Below are positions 1 through 8,034 of a stretch of 64,000 bases of DNA, in pieces (position 1 is the first letter of the stretch; each line of letters starts with the position of its first letter). Under the pieces are notes generated by a model that was not told the DNA's origin, did not search any database, and worked only from the letters and a program-made list of their open reading frames with translations. A program made the translations under genes and the position numbers. The DNA comes from Paenibacillus thalictri (GTDB lineage Bacteria > Bacillota > Bacilli > Paenibacillales > NBRC-103111), in the NCBI RefSeq assembly GCF_004307995.1, contig NZ_SIRE01000030.1:61034-125033 (forward strand), given 5' to 3'.

Positions 1-99
1 GGAAGCTTAAGATCAAGGAAAAGGCTTATAGACAAGATCGCGTTGAAGTTAGGCAGTTTGAAATCATATAGAGACAAATTAAAGGGTGGAGGAAACCTT

Positions 100-1170
100 A
101 TGCTGAACACGTTCAACCTTAAAAAGTCTGTTTCTTTCAAAACCGCAAGCTGCGTGCTTGCCGCCGTTATAGCAGGTGCCGCTTTGCTCTCGGGCTGCTC
201 ATCCAGCACGCCGTCCGCATCCGCGCCTGCCCCGGCCCCGGCAGGAGCAGGCGGCGCATCGCCCGCGCCCGCGGAGAAGCCGCTTGTCAAAGTAACGCAA
301 GTGACCAACTGGTTCGCCCAACCGGAGCATGGCGGCAATTATACGGCGCTGGCTAAAGGTTTTTACAAGGAGGCGGGCCTGGACATGACGATCCAACCCG
401 GCGGTCCCGGAGTCTCCGCTACGCAAATCGTCGGCTCCGGCAAAGCGCAGTTCGGCATGGGCTCGTCGGACGAGGTGCTGCTCGCCCGCGAGCGGGGCAT
501 TCCGATTGTAGCCGTCATGACCGTCTTCCAAAAAAGCCCACAAGCGATGCTGGTTCACAAGGGGCAAAACATCAAAAGCATCGCCGATCTGAACGGACAT
601 AAAGTGATTGTCGGCAGCGGCGTCTCGTTCTGGGAATATTTTAAAAAGGCCTACAAACTCGATAAAGCGACCGAGTTAAAATATACCGGCGATTTGAGCA
701 TGTTCTTAAGCGACCCTGCTTCCGCCGTACAAAGCTACATTACTTCCGAGCCTTACGTGCTTCAGAAGAAAGGCGTCGAAACCGAATCCCTGCTGAACGC
801 CGATTTCGGGTTTGCACCATACGCAAACCTGATGTATACGACGGAAACGTTCCTGAAGGAGCACCCGGATCAAGTGAAGGCGTTTGTCGAAGCTACCATC
901 AAGGGCTGGAACTACTACAAGGATCACTGGCAAGAAATCAATCCGATTATTAAAAAGGAGAACCCGGACAATCCGGAAGATGTGATGGAATACAGCGCCA
1001 AAACGCTCCAGCCGCTTGTCTTCGGTTCGGATGCCGAGAAAAACGGCGTCGGTTATATGACCAAGGAACGTTGGGAAGAGATGAACAAACAACTCGTCGA
1101 CCTGGGGCTGCTGAAAGCTCCGCAAGACGTCAGCAAGGCATTTACGACCGAGTTTATCCCTAAGAAGTAA
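100..1170 (+). CDS. ABC transporter substrate-binding lipoprotein (SsuA/ThiY/NMT1-like)
   Basis: A 356-residue lipoprotein that captures a small ligand outside the membrane for the ATPase and permease encoded next. The ATG at 100 is chosen over an in-frame start at 43 because GGGTGGAGG lies 7 bases upstream and because the signal peptide then begins with a normal charged segment. The lipobox is LLSGC with Cys33 as the lipidated residue, followed by an Ala/Pro/Ser-rich linker to about residue 65. The mature part has the NMT1/SsuA pattern, including GFYKEAGLDM and a later GSGKAQFGMGSSDEVL. The family handles sulfonates, nitrate, pyrimidines such as the thiamine precursor, or riboflavin-type ligands; the ligand here is not evident. 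A palindromic element separates it from the ATPase gene, which may favour high expression of the binding protein. Confidence 0.9.
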   Translation: MLNTFNLKKSVSFKTASCVLAAVIAGAALLSGCSSSTPSASAPAPAPAGAGGASPAPAEKPLVKVTQVTNWFAQPEHGGNYTALAKGFYKEAGLDMTIQPGGPGVSATQIVGSGKAQFGMGSSDEVLLARERGIPIVAVMTVFQKSPQAMLVHKGQNIKSIADLNGHKVIVGSGVSFWEYFKKAYKLDKATELKYTGDLSMFLSDPASAVQSYITSEPYVLQKKGVETESLLNADFGFAPYANLMYTTETFLKEHPDQVKAFVEATIKGWNYYKDHWQEINPIIKKENPDNPEDVMEYSAKTLQPLVFGSDAEKNGVGYMTKERWEEMNKQLVDLGLLKAPQDVSKAFTTEFIPKK

Positions 1171-1203
1171 GTCCGCTTGGAGCCGGTCCGACGATTTGCC
1201 TGT

Positions 1204-1378
1204 TGTGAGTATTTATTCATACAGGGCGTGGAGGGAAAGGGAATGGCATGGAAAGTCTATGCCCGCTTTGAAAACCGTGTTTTTACCATAAGCTAAATTC
1301 AAGAAAAACACGGTTTTCATTGGCGGTGGAATGCCATCCTTTTCCCGCAATAACCTCAGCAATGAATAAATATTCACA
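1204..1378. repeat. MITE/REP-like long imperfect palindrome, family 1 (full copy)
   Basis: The gap between the binding-protein and ATPase genes is an imperfect palindrome. Its ends are TGTGAGTATTTATTCAT (1204-1220) and ATGAATAAATATTCACA (1362-1378). Its centre is a perfect 15-bp stem, GAAAACCGTGTTTTT (1270-1284) against AAAAACACGGTTTTC (1304-1318), with a 19-base loop. A partly deleted copy in the opposite orientation lies at 3988-4070. No open frame of note lies inside, so this is a non-autonomous element. Inserted within an operon, it could attenuate transcription or stabilise the upstream mRNA. Confidence 0.8.
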
Positions 1379-1440
1379 TATCACTTTCGTCGTATTGATT
1401 CCCAGCGCCGCAATTCCCAATTCAATCGGAGGTGAAGCGC

Positions 1441-2241
1441 ATGGCCATGCGTGTAGAGGAGATAACAAGCCATGATATGACCGGAACGCAATTGCTGGTT
1501 GAACTGAACAATGTCGGAAAGGTATATCCGAACGGAACCGTGGCGGTGCAGAACGCCAATCTGAAAGCCGGCGAAGGCGAGTTTCTCAGCTTTGTTGGTC
1601 CGTCCGGATGCGGCAAGTCGACTATTTTTAACATGATTACCGGACTTACGGGACCGACCCACGGGCAAATGTCCGTGCTTGGCACAACGCCGAAGCAAGC
1701 GCGCAAACATAACGAAACGGCTTTTGTGTTTCAAGAGCATACGCTTCTTCCGTGGACCAATCTGATCGAAAACGTCACGTTGCCGCTCAGCCTCAGAGGA
1801 GTTTCGAAGAAACAGCGTTACGCAGAAGGGGAGCGGGTGCTGGAGCTCGTTGGCCTGAAGGATTATATCAAATCTTTGCCCCGCCAGCTTTCCGGCGGCA
1901 TGAAGATGCGTGTATCGATTGCGCGGGCGCTTATATCCAGACCGAAGCTGCTGCTGATGGATGAGCCCTTTGGCGCTTTGGATGAAATTACCCGGCAAAC
2001 GCTGCAGGACGAATTGTTAAACATCTGGAGCAAAGAAAAAACGATGACCGTGCTGTTTATTACGCATAACGTGTTCGAAGCCGTATTTTTATCGACCCGT
2101 GTGGTTGTGATGACGCCAAGACCCGGCAAAATCTCGGACGTAATTCCGATCGAAGCTCCATTTCCGCGCGGCGATGCATTTCGTTCGAGCAATGATTTTG
2201 GAGAATATGTCGGCTTGGTATCGGGCTGCTTGAAGCATTAA
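1441..2241 (+). CDS. ABC transporter ATP-binding protein (SsuB/ThiZ-like)
   Basis: A 266-residue cytoplasmic ATPase that powers the importer formed with the binding protein at 100 and the permease at 2286. Walker A GPSGCGKST is at about residues 53-61. The ABC signature LSGGM, Walker B LLLMDEPFGALD and the H-loop ITHNV follow in the usual order and spacing. The Q-loop reads FQEHTLLPW, typical of the nitrate/sulfonate/taurine ATPase subfamily. The ATG at 1441 is preferred to the GTG at 1432 because GGAGGTG at 1428-1434 overlaps the GTG and is well spaced for the ATG. The protein is full length for the family. Confidence 0.93.
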   Translation: MAMRVEEITSHDMTGTQLLVELNNVGKVYPNGTVAVQNANLKAGEGEFLSFVGPSGCGKSTIFNMITGLTGPTHGQMSVLGTTPKQARKHNETAFVFQEHTLLPWTNLIENVTLPLSLRGVSKKQRYAEGERVLELVGLKDYIKSLPRQLSGGMKMRVSIARALISRPKLLLMDEPFGALDEITRQTLQDELLNIWSKEKTMTVLFITHNVFEAVFLSTRVVVMTPRPGKISDVIPIEAPFPRGDAFRSSNDFGEYVGLVSGCLKH

Positions 2242-2285
2242 CGAACGGATTGACCATCTACTTAAATTGAAGGCCGGAGAGGAGA

Positions 2286-3155
2286 ATGAATATGGCGACG
2301 GAAGAAACGTATCTTACTGGGCCGCAAACGATAAGTACGGAGGCGCCTGCCGTTAAACCGATCAGCAAGCTTCCGATCTGGAAGCTGCTTAATGCGGTAG
2401 GTCCTCCATTTATCGTATTGGTGTTATTTGTCGGATTATGGGAGGGGTTGGTCCGGTTATTCGCGATACCGCCTTACCTGCTCCCGAAACCTAGCGATAT
2501 TTTATCGGGGGCGTTGGAAAACGGGCACAATCTGTTGGTTTCGGTCAGCACCACGATTATGGAAGCCATTATCGGTCTTGCCGTAAGTATCGTGTTGGGG
2601 ATTACATTTGCCATTCTGCTGGCCTTGTCCAAGCTGGTGGAACGCAGCGTATACCCTTACGCGATCATTATGCAGACGATTCCGATTGTCGCGGTCGCTC
2701 CGATTATTGTCATCTGGTTTGGAGCCGGTCTTAACGCGATCGTCATTATCGCATTCCTGATCAGCTTTTTCCCGATTTTGTCGAATACGCTGATCGGACT
2801 GAATTCCACCGAGCAAAATATGAAAAATTTGTTTTACCTCTACAATGCGACGAAATGGCAAACGATGTGGAAACTGCGGATACCCGCCGCGCTTCCTTAT
2901 ATTTTGGCCGGCGTTAAAATTTCCTGCTCGCTGTCGATCGTCGGCGCCATTGTCGGCGAATACATCGCCGGTATCGGCGGCGGCAAGGGCGGCCTCGGTT
3001 ATGCGATCACCGTTGCCGCGGTCAGGCTGCAAACTCCGTATTTGTTCGCTTGCGGATTGTCCGCTTCTTTACTTGGTATCGGCTTTTTCCTGATCGTCAA
3101 CGCGATCTCCAAACGGATGCTCAGCTCGTGGCACGATTCGGAAATTAGAAACTAA
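2286..3155 (+). CDS. ABC transporter permease (SsuC/ThiX-like)
   Basis: A membrane subunit of about 289 residues with about six predicted membrane segments, the first around residues 40-60. It carries the inner-membrane-component loop, with WKLRIPAALPYILAGVKIS as the EAA-type coupling helix that docks on the ATPase. GAGGAG at 2279-2284 is close to the ATG at 2286 and better spaced for the in-frame ATG at 2292, so the true start may be two codons later. It lies 44 bases after the ATPase stop and completes a binding-protein/ATPase/permease set. The binding-protein type points to a small organic nitrogen or sulfur compound as cargo, which is inference. Confidence 0.92.
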   Translation: MNMATEETYLTGPQTISTEAPAVKPISKLPIWKLLNAVGPPFIVLVLFVGLWEGLVRLFAIPPYLLPKPSDILSGALENGHNLLVSVSTTIMEAIIGLAVSIVLGITFAILLALSKLVERSVYPYAIIMQTIPIVAVAPIIVIWFGAGLNAIVIIAFLISFFPILSNTLIGLNSTEQNMKNLFYLYNATKWQTMWKLRIPAALPYILAGVKISCSLSIVGAIVGEYIAGIGGGKGGLGYAITVAAVRLQTPYLFACGLSASLLGIGFFLIVNAISKRMLSSWHDSEIRN

Positions 3156-3200
3156 AAAAACCGGAGTTCGGCTGCGGATGAACAAGGAGGGGAGCGGCGC

Positions 3201-3962
3201 ATGTACAAATTGGGGCACCGCAGTAATTACTGGACTGTATCCAAGGAAGCCGCCGATCTTTGCAGGGCATATCCCGGAGCCAAGCCGGTCGAACTGAAGG
3301 CGGCTCCGCAGCGGATCAAGCTGGATCTGAGCAGGACGGCGATCGTCGTTGTCGATATGCAGAACGATTTTTGCTCCAAAGGCGGATGGGTCGATTATAT
3401 CGGCGGAGATTACGAGGTGCTGCAAAGTCCGGTGGATCCGCTCAACCGGCTGCTGCCTGCGCTGCGGGACGCCGGCGTCCCCGTCGTTTGGCTGAATTGG
3501 GGCAACCGCGAAGACCGGCTGAATATCAGCCCGTCGGTGCTGCATGTGTACAACGGCGACGGCGAAGGCGTAGGCATCGGCGAACCATTGCCGGATAACG
3601 GCTCACGGGTGCTGGAGAAGGGCAGCTGGGGCGCCGATATCATCAAGGGCTTGGCGGTCGACCCGCAGGATATTCGCGTCGATAAATACCGGATGAGCGG
3701 TTTTTGGGATACGCCGCTGGACAGTATTTTACGAAATTTACGAGTCGAAACGGTGCTTTTTGCCGGGGTAAATCTTGATCAATGCGTGATGGCGACACTG
3801 CAGGACGCCGTGAATTGCGGCTATGACAGCGTGCTACTGGCCGACTGCTGTGCGACGAACTCACCGCCCTACTGTGCGGAAGCGGCCATCTACAATATTA
3901 AGCAGTGCTACGGTTTTGTCGCTGACTCGGTTGGATTGCTGGCGGGTATGGGGCAGGGGTAG
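3201..3962 (+). CDS. Isochorismatase-fold cysteine hydrolase (ureidoacrylate/N-carbamoyl amidohydrolase-like)
   Basis: A 253-residue cytoplasmic hydrolase. The family triad is visible: Asp in VVDMQNDF, Lys in RVDKYRMSGFWDTPL, and the nucleophile Cys in GVNLDQCV. The SGFWDTPLDSILRNL segment resembles the ureidoacrylate, N-carbamoylsarcosine and biuret hydrolase branch more than nicotinamidase, which suggests cleavage of an amide or carbamoyl bond with release of ammonia or carbamate. AAGGAGGGG stands just before the ATG. It is encoded 45 bases after the permease and before a cupin, an amidase and an FAH-family enzyme, so it probably acts on the imported compound. The substrate assignment is inference. 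Confidence 0.85.
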   Translation: MYKLGHRSNYWTVSKEAADLCRAYPGAKPVELKAAPQRIKLDLSRTAIVVVDMQNDFCSKGGWVDYIGGDYEVLQSPVDPLNRLLPALRDAGVPVVWLNWGNREDRLNISPSVLHVYNGDGEGVGIGEPLPDNGSRVLEKGSWGADIIKGLAVDPQDIRVDKYRMSGFWDTPLDSILRNLRVETVLFAGVNLDQCVMATLQDAVNCGYDSVLLADCCATNSPPYCAEAAIYNIKQCYGFVADSVGLLAGMGQG

Positions 3963-3987
3963 GAGTCTGACCGGTGAAATGACATGA

Positions 3988-4070
3988 TGAATTTTTATTT
4001 CTACCCGCAGTTATTGCGGAAAGCGGATAGCACTCCACCGCCAATGAAAACCGTGTTTTTCTTGAATTTA
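3988..4070. repeat. Family 1 palindrome, internally deleted copy
   Basis: Positions 4035-4070 are the reverse complement of 1294-1329. The similarity extends outward through TTATTGCGG and TGAATTTTTATTT to about 3988, with scattered mismatches. The opposite half of the stem is missing, and only a short trace (GGGCAGACTCTC at about 4082) resembles the other arm. It sits directly upstream of the cupin gene, so it forms part of that gene's leader. Confidence 0.7.
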
Positions 4071-4139
4071 CCTTGCGGTCGGGCAGACTCTCGGGAAATT
4101 TTTAAAAAAAGGACTTCACTAACGAAAGGGAGAATTATA

Positions 4140-4571
4140 ATGAGTATTCCAGGTTTGGTGGTAGGCAGCTTTACCGATTGTCCGGTGCGTAAAATTTCAA
4201 GCAACGATTCCAATAAATTCGTGCTGTTATGCGACGGTACGCAGGTTCCGTTTGTTTCCGTTGTGGAGATTTTCGATGAAGGCGGGAAAACGCCGCCGAA
4301 TGAGCATTCGGAAGCCTATGAATATTTTTACGTGCTGGCAGGTGTCGGCGAAGCGGTTGTTGGCGACACGAAGGTGAGCATCGCGCCGGGTTCCTATTTT
4401 ATCGTGCCGCCGGGCAACAATCACGAGGTGCATAACACGGGCACGGGCAGACTTTACGTGCTGACAACGATGGTGCCGGACGAGACATTTTCCGATTTGA
4501 TCAAAAACGGGCCGGAAGCTGCTTTGGATGAAGACGATTTGGCGGTATTGCGGGGTTTGGCATTAAAATAA
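4140..4571 (+). CDS. Small cupin-domain protein
   Basis: A 143-residue single-domain cupin. The first cupin motif is around HSEAYEYFYVLAGVGEAVVG and the second around GSYFIVPPGNNHEVHNTG, giving the His and Glu metal ligands expected of a beta-barrel cupin. The longer frame starting at 3984 is rejected because its first 52 codons run through a repeat copy, whereas GAAAGGGAG stands right before the ATG at 4140. The role could be a metal-dependent oxygenase, isomerase or ligand sensor. Its place between two amide hydrolases suggests that it acts on or senses a pathway intermediate. Confidence 0.85.
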   Translation: MSIPGLVVGSFTDCPVRKISSNDSNKFVLLCDGTQVPFVSVVEIFDEGGKTPPNEHSEAYEYFYVLAGVGEAVVGDTKVSIAPGSYFIVPPGNNHEVHNTGTGRLYVLTTMVPDETFSDLIKNGPEAALDEDDLAVLRGLALK

Positions 4572-4601
4572 CACAGCAGCACAAAGCAAGGAGTGAGAAG
4601 C

Positions 4602-5870
4602 ATGGCCGATTCATGGGGAGCGTTTGTCGTTGAACAAAAGGTGGAGCCGCTTGGCAAAGGTCCGCTTGAAGGGAAGTCGTTTGCGGTCAAAGACGTGTAT
4701 GCCATCGCCGGTCATATATCGGGGGCGGGCAGTCCGGATTGGCTGCGGACCCATGAGCCTTCGCAGCGGAACGCAGAAAGCGTGGAAAGAGTGCTGCGCG
4801 CTGGCGCTTGTTTGACCGGAATCACTCATACGGACGAATTGATGTACAGCTTAAACGGTGAAAATCATCATTACGGCACGCCGGTCAATCCTGCCGCTCC
4901 GGACCGCATTCCGGGAGGTTCGTCAAGCGGCTCGGCCGTTGCGGCCGCGGCGGGGCTTGTCGATTTTGCGCTGGGCACGGATACCGGCGGATCGGTGCGG
5001 ATCCCGTCCTCTTATTGCGGATTGTTCGGATTCCGTCCGACTCATGGCGCGGTCGACATATCCGGAGTGATTCCGCTTGCTCCAAGCTTCGATACAGTGG
5101 GCTGGATGTCGCGTGATTTGCGGCTTGTGGTGGATGTGGCGCGGCCGCTGCTGATCTGGAACCGGAGTTCGGCGGAGGCGTTAAGTGGTACGTCAAGCAT
5201 GCCGACGGCAGCGGCTGCTCCCTCGTTCAAAAAGCTCCTGTTAGGCGCGGATGCTTGGGGGCTGGCCGACGAAGAATGCCAACGCCAGTTGGACGAAGCG
5301 TGCGCATCGTTATCCGAGGCGTTATGTTTTACAGCACAAGAAACGGTCGCCGCAGAAGGGCTGGCCGAATGGGTGGATGTGTTCAGAACCATTCAAGCTT
5401 TGGAAATATGGAGCCATCATGGAGAGTGGATCCAATCCGTTCAGCCCGCTTTTGGTCCGGGAATCGCCGAACGGTTTGCATGGGCCAAGTCGCTTTATGA
5501 AACGAATCCCCACCCTCCGACCGCAAAACGCCATGCGATCTCCAGCAAGCTGGCCGAGCGGCTTAAGGACGATACGCTGCTCGTTATCCCTACCGCACCC
5601 GGACCGGCTCCGATCCGCGGGTTGGATGGCGCGAAGCTGGAGCTGCGCCGCGCGCAAACGCTGCAGCTCACCTGCATTGCCGGGCTTTGCGGTTTGCCGC
5701 AGCTGACGCTGCCGGCCGGATTTGTCGATGGAGCGCCGGTCGGATTATCGCTGATCGCCGGGCCCGGACAAGATATGCGGCTGCTTGAATTCGCGTTAAG
5801 CTGGGCGGAAAACCATCCCGGCATTTTGGCGGGAGCGGCGGCAAAACGTGAAGGGGGGATTGTGCAGTGA
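4602..5870 (+). CDS. Amidase-signature family hydrolase
   Basis: A 422-residue member of the amidase signature family (GatA, allophanate hydrolase and related enzymes), which uses a Ser-cisSer-Lys triad to hydrolyse amides. Lys30 lies in SFAVKDVYAIAG, the cis-Ser in GGSSSGSAVAAAAG at about residues 105-118, and the nucleophile Ser in GTDTGGSVRIPSSYCG at about residue 131. AAGGAG at 4588-4593 supports the ATG at 4602 rather than the GTG at 4593. Its stop overlaps the GTG of the next gene by 4 bases, so the two are translationally coupled. It is shorter than GatA and has no companion GatB or GatC, so a catabolic role is more likely than tRNA amidation. Confidence 0.9.
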   Translation: MADSWGAFVVEQKVEPLGKGPLEGKSFAVKDVYAIAGHISGAGSPDWLRTHEPSQRNAESVERVLRAGACLTGITHTDELMYSLNGENHHYGTPVNPAAPDRIPGGSSSGSAVAAAAGLVDFALGTDTGGSVRIPSSYCGLFGFRPTHGAVDISGVIPLAPSFDTVGWMSRDLRLVVDVARPLLIWNRSSAEALSGTSSMPTAAAAPSFKKLLLGADAWGLADEECQRQLDEACASLSEALCFTAQETVAAEGLAEWVDVFRTIQALEIWSHHGEWIQSVQPAFGPGIAERFAWAKSLYETNPHPPTAKRHAISSKLAERLKDDTLLVIPTAPGPAPIRGLDGAKLELRRAQTLQLTCIAGLCGLPQLTLPAGFVDGAPVGLSLIAGPGQDMRLLEFALSWAENHPGILAGAAAKREGGIVQ

Positions 5871-6727
5871 AGCTGACAACCATTCAAATCGGGGGGAGCG
5901 AGCTGGCAGCCGTTGCCGTGGGTACGGGGCTGATCCCCTTGGATACGGTCAACCGGTTAACCGGTTCGAATTGGGCCGTGGAACTGTTGGAACTGCTGAA
6001 GCGGGATCAACTTGCCGGGCTGCAAGCATGGTTTGACGGCGGAGGGAAAGAGCAGTTAGCGGGTGTAGAAGCGATCCCGTACGCCGAAGCTGTGATCGCT
6101 CCGCTGTACCGGAATCCGCGTAAAATATGGGGAATCGGCATGAATTACGTGGAAAAAGCCGTCGAGTTGGCATCCACGCCTCCCGACATGGAGCCGATTT
6201 GTTTCTTGAAGCCGGATACGAGTTTGATCGGCCCGGGAGATGCGATTGTGCTGCCCGCCATTTCCGAAAGAGTGACGGCCGAAGCGGAGATTGGCATCAT
6301 CATCGGCAAAACATGCAAGGAGATCAGCGAAGCTGAGGCTCCATTGTATGTTGCCGGCCTAACGCCTACTTTGGACATGACGGCTCAGGATATTCACGCC
6401 AAAAACCCGCGTTTTCTCGGGCGCTCCAAATGCTTCGACACGTTTTTCAGCTTTGGTCCCTATCTGGTCACACTCGACGAGGTCGGCCCGCTGGATGCGC
6501 TGGTGGTGGAAACCGGACTCAACGGCGAAGTGACCCACCGCAATACGGTGGCCAACATGATTTACCGGCCGTGGTACATCGTCTCGTATTTCTCGCAGAT
6601 GATGACGCTGCTGCCCGGGGACATCATCATGACCGGCACGCCGGGATCGGCGCTGCTGCGGGATGGGGATGTGGCGGAATGCCGGATCAGCGGCTTCGAT
6701 ACTTTGCTTAATCCGGTGAAGCAATAG
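5867..6727 (+). CDS. Fumarylacetoacetate hydrolase (FAH) family protein
   Basis: A 286-residue protein of the FAH superfamily, metal-dependent enzymes that cleave C-C bonds in acylpyruvates, isomerise them or decarboxylate oxaloacetate. The core has GIGMNYVEKAVEL, the Glu-rich metal site around ERVTAEAEIGIIIG, and the DMTAQDIHAKNPRFLGRSK and FDTFFSFGP segments. It has the C-terminal PGDIIMTGTPGSALL loop. The first motif lacks the usual His after NY. It starts with GTG inside the stop of the amidase gene. A second, unrelated-looking FAH gene is at 60008. Confidence 0.87.
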   Translation: MKLTTIQIGGSELAAVAVGTGLIPLDTVNRLTGSNWAVELLELLKRDQLAGLQAWFDGGGKEQLAGVEAIPYAEAVIAPLYRNPRKIWGIGMNYVEKAVELASTPPDMEPICFLKPDTSLIGPGDAIVLPAISERVTAEAEIGIIIGKTCKEISEAEAPLYVAGLTPTLDMTAQDIHAKNPRFLGRSKCFDTFFSFGPYLVTLDEVGPLDALVVETGLNGEVTHRNTVANMIYRPWYIVSYFSQMMTLLPGDIIMTGTPGSALLRDGDVAECRISGFDTLLNPVKQ

Positions 6728-6813
6728 CTTCGAGTAAAATATAAATCACACGCTAAAACCGTTCGGACATAGGGCTAGACTATCAAAAAGTTAAGCTCAT
6801 CCTGCACGAAATG

Positions 6814-6840
6814 AAAAAAGCACTCCAAAGAGGGAGTGCT
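6814..6840 (-). terminator. Rho-independent terminator of the Abi gene, possibly bidirectional
   Basis: The stem AGCACTCC (6819-6826) pairs with GGAGTGCT (6833-6840) around a 6-base loop. On the minus strand it is followed by six T. It lies 13 bases past the Abi stop and also separates that gene from the converging FAH gene. Confidence 0.8.
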
Positions 6841-6852
6841 TGCTCTGTTTTA

Positions 6853-7743
6853 TTATGTTGTTAGAAGAGCGTGCCAATCCTCTTTAAATCCTAAATACCC
6901 CAAATCCACTTCCCGGTATTCCGAGACCAACGCTTCCAAACGTGTAACCCAACTCTGCCATATAATTTTATTTGTCATTAAGTATTTGGTATTAAAAATG
7001 ATGGCAAAAATCTCATTGCTGCTAATATCCTTTTTTCGATCGATAACTCGAAAGCCTATACGAACAGGCAATTTATAATTAAACAGTCGGCTGTAGTGTG
7101 CACAGCGATTTCTTATGATGGTCATTCCATGAAGCCAATTGGATACTTCAAGATAATCAAGGTTACTATAGTAGGTCCTGGTTATGTGTTTCTGGTCAAC
7201 TTGAAGTAAATTCCTAAAAAGCATAGATAGGTTAGAAAAAGTAAGCACCTCAAATGCAACCCAAATTGGAAATTGATTGTTATATTTTTCGCGATAGTGT
7301 ATTACGAAGGAGTCTTTAGATTCCTGCAATGAATAGTCGAGTTTGCTTAGGAACGAGTTGTGGTACTCGTGATCTCTGAAGTTTGCAGAATCTCGATAAC
7401 CGAGGGCTCCATACTTGTGTCCAAGCTCATAACTGATATGAGACCGAAAAGCGATCTCAACATACTCAATTACTTCGGAGAGCAAATTCCGCAACTTGCT
7501 GTCAAATTCATAATGCCGATATAACGTTTCAAATGTGGTCCCTTCTTGGAAGATACCGTCTTTTTTAAATGTTAGGGCATACGCGGTAAGCCGAAAATAA
7601 TTAAGCCGTTTTAAAGCCTCGATTGCTTTTCTTTCATCAAAAACCACAAGCCCGCGAAGGCGAAGAATATCAAGTTGTTCCTGATATGTCTTCGGGTGTT
7701 TTAATTCCATGCCAGACAAAGGTTGAATAAGGTTGTCATTCAT
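6853..7743 (-). CDS. Abi family protein (Abi_2 / AbiD-AbiF-like, HEPN-type)
   Basis: A 296-residue protein with the Abi_2 layout. An early KTYQEQLDILRLRGLVV segment is followed by RLNYFRLTAYALTF at about residues 45-60. Near the C terminus is RNRCAHYSRLFNY, which fits the R-x4-H signature of HEPN ribonucleases. In lactococci, relatives abort phage infection by shutting down the host cell. The gene is visibly richer in A+T than its neighbours, lies on the opposite strand between two parts of a catabolic cluster and has its own terminator, which suggests acquisition by transfer. No antitoxin partner is evident, so it could act alone or be silent. Confidence 0.88.
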   Translation of the reverse strand: MNDNLIQPLSGMELKHPKTYQEQLDILRLRGLVVFDERKAIEALKRLNYFRLTAYALTFKKDGIFQEGTTFETLYRHYEFDSKLRNLLSEVIEYVEIAFRSHISYELGHKYGALGYRDSANFRDHEYHNSFLSKLDYSLQESKDSFVIHYREKYNNQFPIWVAFEVLTFSNLSMLFRNLLQVDQKHITRTYYSNLDYLEVSNWLHGMTIIRNRCAHYSRLFNYKLPVRIGFRVIDRKKDISSNEIFAIIFNTKYLMTNKIIWQSWVTRLEALVSEYREVDLGYLGFKEDWHALLTT

Positions 7744-8034
7744 GAAAAAGACCCCTGAATAAAAAAATGGCTCGCCCGTATTACGCTTGCTTTTTCAAGC
7801 AGAGGCTCGGCGAGATCTGTTAATTTCATCATAAGTGGTATCTTACTAGAAGTCAATCCGTTCCATTCTATCCGGCAAGAAATATGCTTTATTCACTTGA
7901 AATTTTACCAACCGGAAGGAAAACGGACGCTAGAATCGTATTTATGTTTTAAAGGCCATCTTTTATCGGCAAACATGACTCAAGCAGAAGGCGAAAGATG
8001 AAGTTTTCCCTATCCAAGAAAGGAGAATCGATCT

